DNA of 64,000 bases from an uncultured Prevotella sp. Lineage in GTDB: Bacteria; Bacteroidota; Bacteroidia; Bacteroidales; Bacteroidaceae. The notes below the pieces were generated by a model, which saw only the letters and a list, made by a program, of their open reading frames with translations, was not told the DNA's origin and ran no database searches. The stretch is taken from contig ONQB01000005.1 of the NCBI GenBank assembly GCA_900319905.1, positions 62,001 to 126,000 of the forward strand, given 5' to 3'. Below are positions 1-8,099 of this stretch, in pieces (the first letter of the stretch is position 1; every line of letters starts with the position of its first letter). The position numbers were made by a program, and so were the translations under genes.

Positions 1-1188
1 GGCAGTGGCAACGTCAACATCAACATCAATGTGACACCCGACAAGAACTCGGAAATCGTCTACGACATCTCCAGTCCGGAAACGGTCGGTGGTCATGACT
101 TCATTCACTGGACATCACGTGATACACTCACCACTGCCAACGACTCGCTGAAGCGACAAGCCGCTCAGACCGACGACGACATTCCCACTAATATCCATCT
201 CAACTTCCTTATCAACACAACCCCTGATGCCACACTGCGCATCATCATGGACCGGCAGAGCGGAGACTACATAGCGCTCAACGGATCGGGCACCCTGCGC
301 GCCAACTGGTTCAACAAGGGTAGCATGGACATCTTCGGCACTTACACCATCAACAGCGGCACGTACAAGCTGACGATACAAAACATCATCAAGAAAGTGT
401 TCAACTTCGCAGACGGGGGCACCATCGTCTTTGGCGGCAATCCCATGAATGCGCAGCTTCACCTCAGCGCCGTCTACCCCATCGCTTCAGTCAGTCTGTC
501 GGATCTTCAGATAGGACGCAGCTTCTCATCAAACAACACACGCGTGAACTGTCTGATGAACATCACTGGTACGCCATCAGCACCTAAGGTGGATTTCAAT
601 CTCGACTTCCCATCGCTCGATGCCGATGCCAAACAGATGATTTACAGCTTGATAAGCAGCGAGGAGCAGATGAACCAGCAGGTGCTCTACCTCCTGGCTG
701 TCGGACGCTTCTACACGGAGAGCAGCAACAATGCCCAAGCCCAAAGCACCAACCAGACTTCTCTCGCCATGCAAAGCATTCTCAGTGGACAAATCAGCCA
801 GCAGATTAATAATGTACTGAGTGGACTGATCAAGAACAACCAGTGGAACTTTGGCGCCAACATCTCAACGGGTGACGAGGGATGGAACAACGCGGAATAC
901 GAAGGACTGCTCAGCGGCCGGCTGCTCAACAACCGGTTGCTGATCAACGGACAGTTCGGCTACCGCGACAATGCCAACGCCACACAATCGTTCATAGGCG
1001 ACTTCGACGTAAGATACCTCATCTTCCCCAACGGCAACTTCAGCGTCCACGTCTACAACAAGACCAACGACCGCTATTTCACACGTAACTCTCTGAACAC
1101 ACAAGGCATTGGCTTCATCATAAAAAAGGATTTCACGAGCCTGCGCGACCTGTTCTCTTTCTCATCAAAGAAGAAACAGAACAAATGA
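1..1188 (+). CDS. tamB: TamB-like translocation/assembly protein, C-terminal part (5' end outside window)
   Basis: The reading frame is open from base 1, so this is the last 395 residues of a protein that begins before the window; the first GTG at 31 is only an internal codon. The sequence is a long run of short beta-strand segments (e.g. LRIIMDRQSGDYIALNGSG, then MDIFGTYTINSGTYKL) typical of the TamB/DUF490 C-terminal domain. It ends in a basic SSKKKQNK tail. TamB homologues are inner-membrane-anchored beta-taco proteins that span the periplasm and act in outer-membrane biogenesis and lipid transport. Family members are usually above 1,200 residues. The family call is confident; the precise role in this organism is inferred. 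Confidence 0.8.
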   Translation, partial: GSGNVNININVTPDKNSEIVYDISSPETVGGHDFIHWTSRDTLTTANDSLKRQAAQTDDDIPTNIHLNFLINTTPDATLRIIMDRQSGDYIALNGSGTLRANWFNKGSMDIFGTYTINSGTYKLTIQNIIKKVFNFADGGTIVFGGNPMNAQLHLSAVYPIASVSLSDLQIGRSFSSNNTRVNCLMNITGTPSAPKVDFNLDFPSLDADAKQMIYSLISSEEQMNQQVLYLLAVGRFYTESSNNAQAQSTNQTSLAMQSILSGQISQQINNVLSGLIKNNQWNFGANISTGDEGWNNAEYEGLLSGRLLNNRLLINGQFGYRDNANATQSFIGDFDVRYLIFPNGNFSVHVYNKTNDRYFTRNSLNTQGIGFIIKKDFTSLRDLFSFSSKKKQNK

Positions 1189-1301
1189 TCAGAAGTAAGA
1201 AACAGAAGTTCGCAACTCATGTTAGGCCTTGTCATGACAATGGCAAGAACATGGCCTGACATTCTGTTCAGATTGATGAAGGAATGTCAGTTCTTTTCAT
1301 G

Positions 1302-1549
1302 TGTTTTTAACACTGAGAATCGATTATTTTCGTTCAAGATCACCTTGGAGCCGAATAATGCCATTCCTGACGCAGTTAAGATATATTCCTATCTATCAAC
1401 CACTTAAGCAACACAGATGGCGCACGGCGACTTTTCCACAACGGCATATCGCCGAAAAGCCAACGGAGCTTCGGCGAAAAGCCATCGGCATATCGCCGAA
1501 AAGCCGGCAGCATATCGGTGAAAAGCCCACCCGATTTCGGTGGAACCGA
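1302..1549. repeat. Composite intergenic element, copy C (box plus 22-bp array, no hairpin)
   Basis: A CTGAGAATCG box at 1313-1322 is followed 118 bases later by an array of 22-bp units at 1440-1461, 1462-1483, 1484-1505, 1506-1527 and a degenerate fifth at 1528-1549. The units end in GAAAAGCC and carry cores TCGCCGA, TCGGCGA, TCGCCGA and TCGGTGA. Copies A (22.1 kb) and B (39.6 kb) have the same layout. I see no other gene or structure in the rest of the 790-base gap (1189-1978) apart from the promoter at its end; the open frames across the array have no gene-like features. Confidence 0.75.
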
Positions 1550-1900
1550 CATGTCCAATCGCCCATTTCGCCAGCCTATAACGCAAAAAAACTGCTTTCC
1601 GACCGGACGATACGCGTTAGTCGCTCGATTTTATCCCATTCACTTTTCAAAAACGAAGCAAATAGACAACAACGTTTTGTTGAATATTTTCAGCATATCA
1701 TCCATGTAATGTTCCCTATCCATCTCAACCTTCTGCTACCACAAGGGCAAGACCAAAAGCAAAAATATGAGCAAAAATAAGATGTCATTCAATAAGCACC
1801 TTATGTCATCGGGCCCATACTTTAAGGAAAGTCATCCTCTGCCATTGTTCAGCACATGCCTTTAAGCCGTCCCAAACTGAAAAAAAAACATTCGATTTTC

Positions 1901-1931
1901 TTGGGGTTTCCACTCGTTTACATTATCTTTG
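1901..1931 (+). promoter_or_regulatory. Bacteroidota-type promoter for the oxidoreductase operon
   Basis: TTG at 1901-1903 and TATCTTTG at 1924-1931 are 20 bases apart, matching the TTTG / TAnnTTTG consensus of the Bacteroidota primary sigma factor. The predicted transcript starts near 1938, about 40 bases before the first gene. Confidence 0.7.
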
Positions 1932-1978
1932 CAGACGAACTATTCAATGGCGGTGATTGGCACTGCCTCTAAAAAGAA

Positions 1979-2971
1979 ATGTCAGCAATGGAAGAAATCA
2001 GTTGGGGATTCATTGGATGCGGAGAAGTGACCGAGAAGAAGTCAGGTCCCGCCTTCAACGAAGTAGAAGGGTCGCATGTAGAGGCAGTGATGAGCCGAAG
2101 CAAGGACAAGGCCCGTGCCTACGCTGAGCGGCACCACATAGCCAAGTGGTACACCGATGCCCAGCAACTGATTGACGATCCCAATGTCAACGCCGTTTAC
2201 ATCGCCACGCCCCCGTCGTCGCATGCCACATTTGCCATCATGAGCATGCGGGCAGGCAAGCCATGCTACATAGAGAAGCCGTTGGCCGCAAGCTACGAAG
2301 ACTGCATACGCATCAACCGCATCAGCGAGAAGACCGGCGTGCCATGCTTTGTAGCCTACTACCGTCGCTACCTTCCTTATTTCCAAAAGGTCAAGGAGAT
2401 CATCGATACCGGTACCATTGGCAAGGTACTCAACGTGCAACTGCAATTTGTGGTGCCGCCACGCGACCTTGACTACAATGCCTCCTCCAAACTGCCCTGG
2501 CGCCTACAGCCCGACATCTCCGGCGGCGGCTATTTCTACGATCTGGCTCCTCACCAGCTCGACTTGCTCCAAGAGCTGTTCGGCATCGTGGTACGGGCCC
2601 ATGGCTATCCCACCAACCGCGAACATCTCTATAAGGCTGAAGACACCATCAGTGCTGCTTTCATCTTCGACAGCGGCATCTCCGGCAGTGCGTCCTGGTG
2701 CTTTGTGGGCCACGAAAGTGCCAAAACCGACCGCATCATGGTGACCGGCGATAAGGGCACGTTGTCGTTCAGCGTCTACACCTACGAAGCCATCCGGCTT
2801 GTCACCAGCGAGGGCACGCGCAACATCAACATCCCTAATCCGCCCTACGTACAGTTGCCCATCATAACCTCTGTCATCAGACACCTGCAAGGGCTGAGCG
2901 TGTGTAAATGTACCAGCGTGAGTGCTACGCCGGTCAACTGGGTAATGGACCGTATTTTGGGCAAGTTCTAA
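1979..2971 (+). CDS. Gfo/Idh/MocA family NAD(P)-dependent oxidoreductase
   Basis: A 330-residue protein with an N-terminal Rossmann fold (WGFIGCGEVTEKKSGPAF, near residues 9-26) and the family signature YIEKPLAASYEDC near residue 98, whose Glu-Lys-Pro contributes to cofactor and substrate binding. The C-terminal half is the alpha/beta substrate domain. Length is normal for the family, which oxidises or reduces sugars and related polyols; the substrate cannot be read from the sequence. The start at 1979 lies about 40 bases after a good promoter; a second ATG at 1988 is possible. It leads a run of same-strand genes reaching at least to 5062, with only 13 bases to the next. Confidence 0.88.
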   Translation: MSAMEEISWGFIGCGEVTEKKSGPAFNEVEGSHVEAVMSRSKDKARAYAERHHIAKWYTDAQQLIDDPNVNAVYIATPPSSHATFAIMSMRAGKPCYIEKPLAASYEDCIRINRISEKTGVPCFVAYYRRYLPYFQKVKEIIDTGTIGKVLNVQLQFVVPPRDLDYNASSKLPWRLQPDISGGGYFYDLAPHQLDLLQELFGIVVRAHGYPTNREHLYKAEDTISAAFIFDSGISGSASWCFVGHESAKTDRIMVTGDKGTLSFSVYTYEAIRLVTSEGTRNINIPNPPYVQLPIITSVIRHLQGLSVCKCTSVSATPVNWVMDRILGKF

Positions 2972-2984
2972 ATGCGCAGGAGGC

Positions 2985-4202
2985 ATGAGAAAAAGTACAT
3001 TCACTGCCTGGCTTTCGCTCTGCATGCTAATCATTCCTATGACGACATCGATGGCTGCTGCAACTGAAAAGTACAATCCAGATGATCAGAGCCACACTGT
3101 CGGTCAATCAGTAGACTCTGCAGCTAAAGACTCATCCATCATGCTGCCGAAATCTCTGTCAGCAAAAGATGTCAAGTCCAAGAAGCGACACAAGATCAGT
3201 AAAGTGCGCAAAGTGGTAAGAGGCTTCTCGAGCATCGACACGGCGTATATCGAGCAGCAGGCCTACATCTATACGGTGATGTTGCAAAACACCAACACCT
3301 TCGAGATCTACCACATCAGCAACGGTAAAGGACAGGAAGTGGTGTTCGCGCCGAAACCTTCCTACAAGGTAGGGCCCTATATAGGATGGAGGTGGGTGTT
3401 TCTGGGTTATACTATTGACCTGACCCACCTCAGCGGCGAGGCACGTCAGGACCTCAACTTGAGCGTGTACAGCAACCAGATAGGTTTCGACCTGTTCTGG
3501 CGGAAGTCAGGCGATGACTACAGAATCAGTCAGGTCAACTTTGGCAAGAAATACGACACATCAGGCATGCACAACGTCGCGTTCGATGGCTTTCATTCCA
3601 GTGTGAGAGGATTCAACGTCTACTATATCTTCAATCATCGACGTTTCTCCTATCCCGCCGCCTACAGCCAGAGCACCATCCAGCGCCGTTCGCAGGGCAG
3701 TCCGCTCGCCGGCATAGGTTACACCCGCCACAGCCTCGACATCGATTGGGAGAAATTCCACGAAGTGGTGAATGAACGACTTGGCAAAGGCTATCTCGAT
3801 GATGTCACTGATACAGCACTGATGCGAAGCAACGTAGAGTATACCGACTTCTCAGTGAGTGGCGGTTACGCCTACAACTGGGTGTTTGCCCACAACTGGC
3901 TGTTGGACGTCTCGCTGCAACTCGCCATCGCCTACAAGCATACCAAAGGTGACGCCAATACCGAGCACAAAGGCATGTTTCAGGAGTTTGACTTTCGCAA
4001 CTTCAATCTCGATGGCATCTCACGCATCGGCATTGTGTGGAACAACATGAGATGGTACGCAGGTGCCAACGCCATCTTTCATGCCTACAACTACAAGAAA
4101 AAGCAATTCCAAACCAACAACATCTTCGGCAATGTGAATTTCTACGTCGGCTACAACTTCGGAAGTATTCACAAGAAGAAGAAAAACAAAACAAAAAAGT
4201 AA
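2985..4202 (+). CDS. DUF4421 domain outer-membrane-like protein
   Basis: A 405-residue protein with a signal peptide (about residues 1-26, ending TSMAAAT), a basic stretch near residue 68, then a beta-rich body. The GPYIGWRWVFLGYTIDL segment near residue 132 is characteristic of DUF4421 proteins of Bacteroidota. Alternating hydrophobic strands, aromatic residues and the ending NFYVGYNFGS followed by a lysine tail suggest an outer-membrane barrel. No function is established that I can cite. The gene is 13 bases behind the oxidoreductase, and its TAA shares a base with the next gene's ATG (TAATG), implying translational coupling. Confidence 0.8.
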   Translation: MRKSTFTAWLSLCMLIIPMTTSMAAATEKYNPDDQSHTVGQSVDSAAKDSSIMLPKSLSAKDVKSKKRHKISKVRKVVRGFSSIDTAYIEQQAYIYTVMLQNTNTFEIYHISNGKGQEVVFAPKPSYKVGPYIGWRWVFLGYTIDLTHLSGEARQDLNLSVYSNQIGFDLFWRKSGDDYRISQVNFGKKYDTSGMHNVAFDGFHSSVRGFNVYYIFNHRRFSYPAAYSQSTIQRRSQGSPLAGIGYTRHSLDIDWEKFHEVVNERLGKGYLDDVTDTALMRSNVEYTDFSVSGGYAYNWVFAHNWLLDVSLQLAIAYKHTKGDANTEHKGMFQEFDFRNFNLDGISRIGIVWNNMRWYAGANAIFHAYNYKKKQFQTNNIFGNVNFYVGYNFGSIHKKKKNKTKK

Positions 4203-5062
4203 TGACAAAAAAATCATTGATAACAATCCTTCTGCTGCTTACCACTGTGCTGCTTTCGGCCAATGCGCAGAAAGCGGATTACCAGAAAGCGGACTCGCAG
4301 CGTGTGATGTCGCTCTTTCGCAAAGCCAAAGGACAGCCTCACGCTATGGGTTCCTACATGGTATTTTTCGGCAGGCAGCTGCTTGGCGTGCCTTACGTGG
4401 CCAAGACGCTGGAGAAGAACAAGAGCGAGCAACTGATCGTCAACCTCCGGCAGCTCGACTGCACGACCTACGTCGAGACCGTGCTGGCCTTAAGCCGGTG
4501 CATGATGCAGGGCAAGCCCACTTTCTCAAACTACTGCACCCAACTGCGTCTCATCCGCTATGCCAAAGGAGTGGTATCGTACCCAACCCGTCAGCACTAC
4601 TTCACCTATTGGATCAAGCAGAACGTGAGCGACGGTATCGTAAAGGATATCCAGTCGCCCAATCCTCCATACGCTGCCCGGCAGACCGTGAAAGCAAACT
4701 ATATGACTACGCACATCAGCCAGTACCCCATGCTTGTTGACCACCCCGCATACATCCAGCAGATCAAAGCCATGGAGAAGGCAATCACGGGGCTCAAGCC
4801 AAGATACATACCCGAAAGCGCCATCAACAACACGAAGTTGTTGAGAAATACCGTCCACGATGGCGACATCATCGGCATCGTCACTACAAAAGCCGGACTG
4901 GAGATCAGTCACCTCGGCATCGCCGTATGGCATAAAGACGGACTACACATGCTCAACGCCTCATCACTCAAGCATAAGGTGATAGAGGACAGCAACCTGC
5001 TGCGCACCTATCTCAAGAAACAGAAATCGGCCATCGGAATAAGGACCGTCAGAGCATATTAA
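4202..5062 (+). CDS. DUF1460 family cell-wall amidase-like protein
   Basis: A 286-residue protein with a cleavable signal (MTKKSLITILLLLTTVLLSANAQ) and the DUF1460 fold, a papain-like/NlpC-P60-related family linked to peptidoglycan hydrolysis. The probable nucleophile Cys lies in LDCTTYVETVLAL and the probable His in SHLGIAVW near the C-terminus. The frame is open further upstream, but the ATG at 4202 is chosen because it overlaps the preceding stop (TAATG) and is followed directly by the signal peptide. Acts in the periplasm by inference. Confidence 0.85.
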   Translation: MTKKSLITILLLLTTVLLSANAQKADYQKADSQRVMSLFRKAKGQPHAMGSYMVFFGRQLLGVPYVAKTLEKNKSEQLIVNLRQLDCTTYVETVLALSRCMMQGKPTFSNYCTQLRLIRYAKGVVSYPTRQHYFTYWIKQNVSDGIVKDIQSPNPPYAARQTVKANYMTTHISQYPMLVDHPAYIQQIKAMEKAITGLKPRYIPESAINNTKLLRNTVHDGDIIGIVTTKAGLEISHLGIAVWHKDGLHMLNASSLKHKVIEDSNLLRTYLKKQKSAIGIRTVRAY

Positions 5063-5076
5063 ACGAATCATTCAAC

Positions 5077-6354
5077 ATGAGTGAACCATTAGCTGAACGA
5101 ATGCGTCCCCGCACCCTGGACGACTACTACGGACAAGAACAGCTTGTAGGACCCAATGGCGTGGTACGCAAAATGATAGAGCAACACCGCGTCTCCTCCT
5201 TTATATTATGGGGGCCGCCGGGGGTGGGCAAGACAACACTGGCACAAATCGTTGCCACGACGCTCAAGGTGCCCTTCTTCACGCTGTCGGCCGTGACGAG
5301 TGGCGTAAAAGACGTGCGCGACGTAATCGAACGTGCCAGACAAAGCCACTTCTTCAACAGCACCTCCTCCCCCATCCTCTTCATCGATGAGATCCACCGC
5401 TTCTCCAAGTCACAACAAGACTCGCTGCTCGGCGCCGTGGAGCATGGCATCGTAACGCTTATCGGTGCCACCACTGAGAACCCTTCTTTCGAAGTCATCA
5501 GGCCACTGCTGTCGCGTTGCCAGGTGTATACGCTCAAGTCTCTCGACAAAGAGGCACTCGAGCAAATCCTCCATCATGCCATAGAGAAAGACGCCGTACT
5601 CAGCTCCAAGCACATCGAACTGAAAGAGACCGGAGCCATGATGCGGTATTCTGGAGGCGACGCACGCAAACTGCTCAACATTCTTGAACTGGTGACCGAG
5701 TCAACAGAAGACGACCCTATTGTCGTCACCGACAAGAAGGTGGAAGAACTGCTGCAACAGAATCCTTTGGCTTACGACAAGAAAGGCGAGATGCACTACG
5801 ACATCATCTCTGCATTCATCAAGAGCATCAGAGGGTCCGACCCCGATGCCGCCCTCTACTGGATGGCACGGATGATAGAAGGTGGCGAAGATCCACAGTT
5901 CATCGCCAGACGGCTGGTGATCAGCGCGGCTGAAGACATCGGGCTGGCCAACCCCAATGCTCTTCTGCTGGCCAACGCGGCATTCGATGCCGTGATGAAG
6001 ATAGGATGGCCCGAAGGACGCATCCCATTGGCTGAAGCCACAGTCTATCTGGCCACCAGTCCGAAGAGCAACTCGGCCTACAAGGGCATCGGAGAGGCAT
6101 TGGAAGAAGTGAGAAAAAGCGGCAACGAACCGGTGCCACTGCACCTGCGCAACGCTCCGACACAACTCATGGAACAGCTGGGCTATCACGACGGTTATAA
6201 GTACCCTCATGACTATAGTGGCAACTTCACAGTCCAGCAGTACCTCCCCGACGCGCTCACCGGCAAGCGTTTCTGGCATGCCCAGCACTCACAGGCTGAG
6301 GAGAAGCTATACCAACGCATGCTTAATTGCTGGGGCGACAGATACAAGGAATAA
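5077..6354 (+). CDS. rarA: Replication-associated recombination protein A (AAA+ ATPase)
   Basis: A 425-residue RarA/MgsA/WRNIP1 family protein. Visible are Walker A GPPGVGKTT (about 46-54), Walker B LFIDEIHRF (about 101-109), sensor-1 LIGATTENPSF and the C-terminal tetramerisation region with GWPEGRIPLAEATVYLA. The family binds single-stranded DNA and stalled forks and interacts with the replisome. Length is normal for the family. It sits 14 bases behind the DUF1460 gene and is likely cotranscribed with it. Confidence 0.95.
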   Translation: MSEPLAERMRPRTLDDYYGQEQLVGPNGVVRKMIEQHRVSSFILWGPPGVGKTTLAQIVATTLKVPFFTLSAVTSGVKDVRDVIERARQSHFFNSTSSPILFIDEIHRFSKSQQDSLLGAVEHGIVTLIGATTENPSFEVIRPLLSRCQVYTLKSLDKEALEQILHHAIEKDAVLSSKHIELKETGAMMRYSGGDARKLLNILELVTESTEDDPIVVTDKKVEELLQQNPLAYDKKGEMHYDIISAFIKSIRGSDPDAALYWMARMIEGGEDPQFIARRLVISAAEDIGLANPNALLLANAAFDAVMKIGWPEGRIPLAEATVYLATSPKSNSAYKGIGEALEEVRKSGNEPVPLHLRNAPTQLMEQLGYHDGYKYPHDYSGNFTVQQYLPDALTGKRFWHAQHSQAEEKLYQRMLNCWGDRYKE

Positions 6355-6407
6355 CACATAAGACTAAGACCAAGTCTTTTATAAATAACAACTAATTAGA
6401 CAAAAAA

Positions 6408-7358
6408 ATGAACATTGTAATACTTGATGGATATGCAGCCAATCCCGGTGACATTTCCTGGGATGCACTGAAGCAACTTGGTGAATTGACGGTCTATCCA
6501 CGGACAAAAGCCAATGAGGTAGTAGAACGTGCCAAAGAGGCAGACATCGTATTGACCAATAAGATTAACCTTACCGACGACGTGATGGCTCAATTGCCCA
6601 AACTCAAATACATTGGTATCTTGGCAACAGGTTATAACGTGGTTGACGTGGATGCCGCCCACCGGCGTGGCATTGTCGTCACCAACATCCCGGCCTACAG
6701 CACCGAGAGCGTAGTACAGATGACCTTTGCCCATATCCTGAACATCACCAATCAAATTGGCCACTACGCCGACGAGTCACGCAGCAAGCGCTGGAGCAAC
6801 AATCCCGACTTCTGCTATTGGGACACACCGCTCACTGAACTCTCCGGCAAGACCATAGGCATCATTGGCTTCGGTCATATCGGCTCGCATGTCGCCCACA
6901 TCGCACGCGAATTCGGCATGGACGTATTTGCACTCACGTCGAAAGACAATTCGCAACTGCCTGACGGCATACAGAAGACCACCCTCGAAGGACTGCTTGG
7001 AGTGGCCGACATCCTCACCCTGCACTGCCCTCTGACGAAAGACAACTACCACATGATCAACGCCGCATGCATACAGCGCATGAAGCAAGGCGCCATCATC
7101 ATCAACACAGCTCGTGGAGCACTGGTTGACGAGCAGGCTGTGGCCCAAGCGCTTGCCGACGGACATCTGGCCGCTTACGGTGCCGATGTCATGGAACAGG
7201 AGCCGCCAAAGGCTGATAATCCGTTACTCAGTCAGCCACATGCCTTTCTTACGCCTCATATCGCATGGGCTACCAAAGAAGCACGCCTCAGGCTCGTTGA
7301 CATCTGCGTGGCCAACGTCAAGGCATTCATCGAAGGACATCCTAAAAATGAAGTCTGA
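6408..7358 (+). CDS. D-2-hydroxyacid dehydrogenase (glycerate/hydroxypyruvate reductase-like)
   Basis: A 316-residue NAD(P)-dependent D-2-hydroxyacid dehydrogenase. The nucleotide-binding motif is TIGIIGFGHIGSHVA. The catalytic Arg lies in INTARGALVDE, the Glu in DVMEQEPP and the catalytic His in LTPHIAWAT. The family interconverts 2-keto and D-2-hydroxy acids; similarity to hydroxypyruvate reductases is my closest guess and the exact substrate is not determined. A 53-base AT-rich gap separates it from rarA, and the next gene starts 5 bases after its stop, so the two probably form an operon. Confidence 0.9.
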   Translation: MNIVILDGYAANPGDISWDALKQLGELTVYPRTKANEVVERAKEADIVLTNKINLTDDVMAQLPKLKYIGILATGYNVVDVDAAHRRGIVVTNIPAYSTESVVQMTFAHILNITNQIGHYADESRSKRWSNNPDFCYWDTPLTELSGKTIGIIGFGHIGSHVAHIAREFGMDVFALTSKDNSQLPDGIQKTTLEGLLGVADILTLHCPLTKDNYHMINAACIQRMKQGAIIINTARGALVDEQAVAQALADGHLAAYGADVMEQEPPKADNPLLSQPHAFLTPHIAWATKEARLRLVDICVANVKAFIEGHPKNEV

Positions 7359-7363
7359 CACCT

Positions 7364-7999
7364 ATGACCTTACTTTCTGAGCCTTTCTACGGTACCCTTC
7401 AGACTACCATAGAAGTACTTGGTACACTGGCCTTTGCCATATCTGGCATCCGCCACGCCGCCGCCAAGCACTTCGACTGGTTCGGAGGGTTTGTCTGCGG
7501 TTTCGTGGTGGCCATTGGCGGAGGTACGCTACGTGACGTCATGCTCTCCGACACACCCTTCTGGATGACCTCGCCAATGTACATCATCTGCACATTCCTC
7601 GCACAGGCCATCGTCATTATCTTTGCCCGATACCTCAAGCGCCTGGACAACGCATGGTTTGCGTTCGACACCCTCGGACTGGCACTCTTCACCATCACCG
7701 GCATACAGAAGACGCTCTACTTCGGCTATCCCTATTGGGTGGCCGTCGCTATGGGCTGCATCACAGGGTCGGCAGGCGGTGTCGTACGCGACATCCTCCT
7801 CAACAAGACACCCATCATCTTCCGTCGGGAGATCTACGCCATGGCATGCATCGCAGGAGGAATACTCTACTGGTTGCTGATGAAATTACACGTAAACGAC
7901 GTGGTCACTGCGGCTTCCACCTTCCTGCTGATCTGCATCATTCGGTTCCTGGCTGTGAGATATCACATCTCGTTACCCGTACTTAAAGGAGAAAAATAG
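7364..7999 (+). CDS. Trimeric intracellular cation channel (TRIC/UPF0126) family membrane protein
   Basis: A 211-residue integral membrane protein with about seven hydrophobic helices. It has the internally duplicated glycine-rich signature of the family: GGGTLRDVML in the first repeat and GSAGGVVRDILLNKTP in the second. Structures of prokaryotic TRIC homologues are monovalent-cation channels; the physiological role of bacterial members is unclear. The start ATG at 7364 is 5 bases after the dehydrogenase stop. Confidence 0.88.
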   Translation: MTLLSEPFYGTLQTTIEVLGTLAFAISGIRHAAAKHFDWFGGFVCGFVVAIGGGTLRDVMLSDTPFWMTSPMYIICTFLAQAIVIIFARYLKRLDNAWFAFDTLGLALFTITGIQKTLYFGYPYWVAVAMGCITGSAGGVVRDILLNKTPIIFRREIYAMACIAGGILYWLLMKLHVNDVVTAASTFLLICIIRFLAVRYHISLPVLKGEK

Positions 8000-8006
8000 C
8001 GTTTCT

Positions 8007-8038
8007 TTTGTCTACATGATGGATTTTTAGTAATTTTG
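8007..8038 (+). promoter_or_regulatory. Promoter of pheT
   Basis: TTTG at 8007-8010 and TAATTTTG at 8031-8038, spaced 20 bases, form an almost ideal Bacteroidota housekeeping promoter. The leader before the pheT ATG is about 55 bases. Confidence 0.8.
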
Positions 8039-8099
8039 CACAGATTTATGTACGCCGTTGAATGGCGTTGTAGCTCAAGCAATAAATAAACTCATTATA

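Noticed and set aside
1440-1549. 22-bp repeat array as a CRISPR
   Set aside because: Units are contiguous, degenerate and without spacers; no cas genes are near. The same holds for the arrays at 22241 and 39754.
1301-1780. 159-residue plus-strand open frame
   Set aside because: It translates the 22-bp repeat array, giving repetitive basic peptides, and has no promoter or homology signal.
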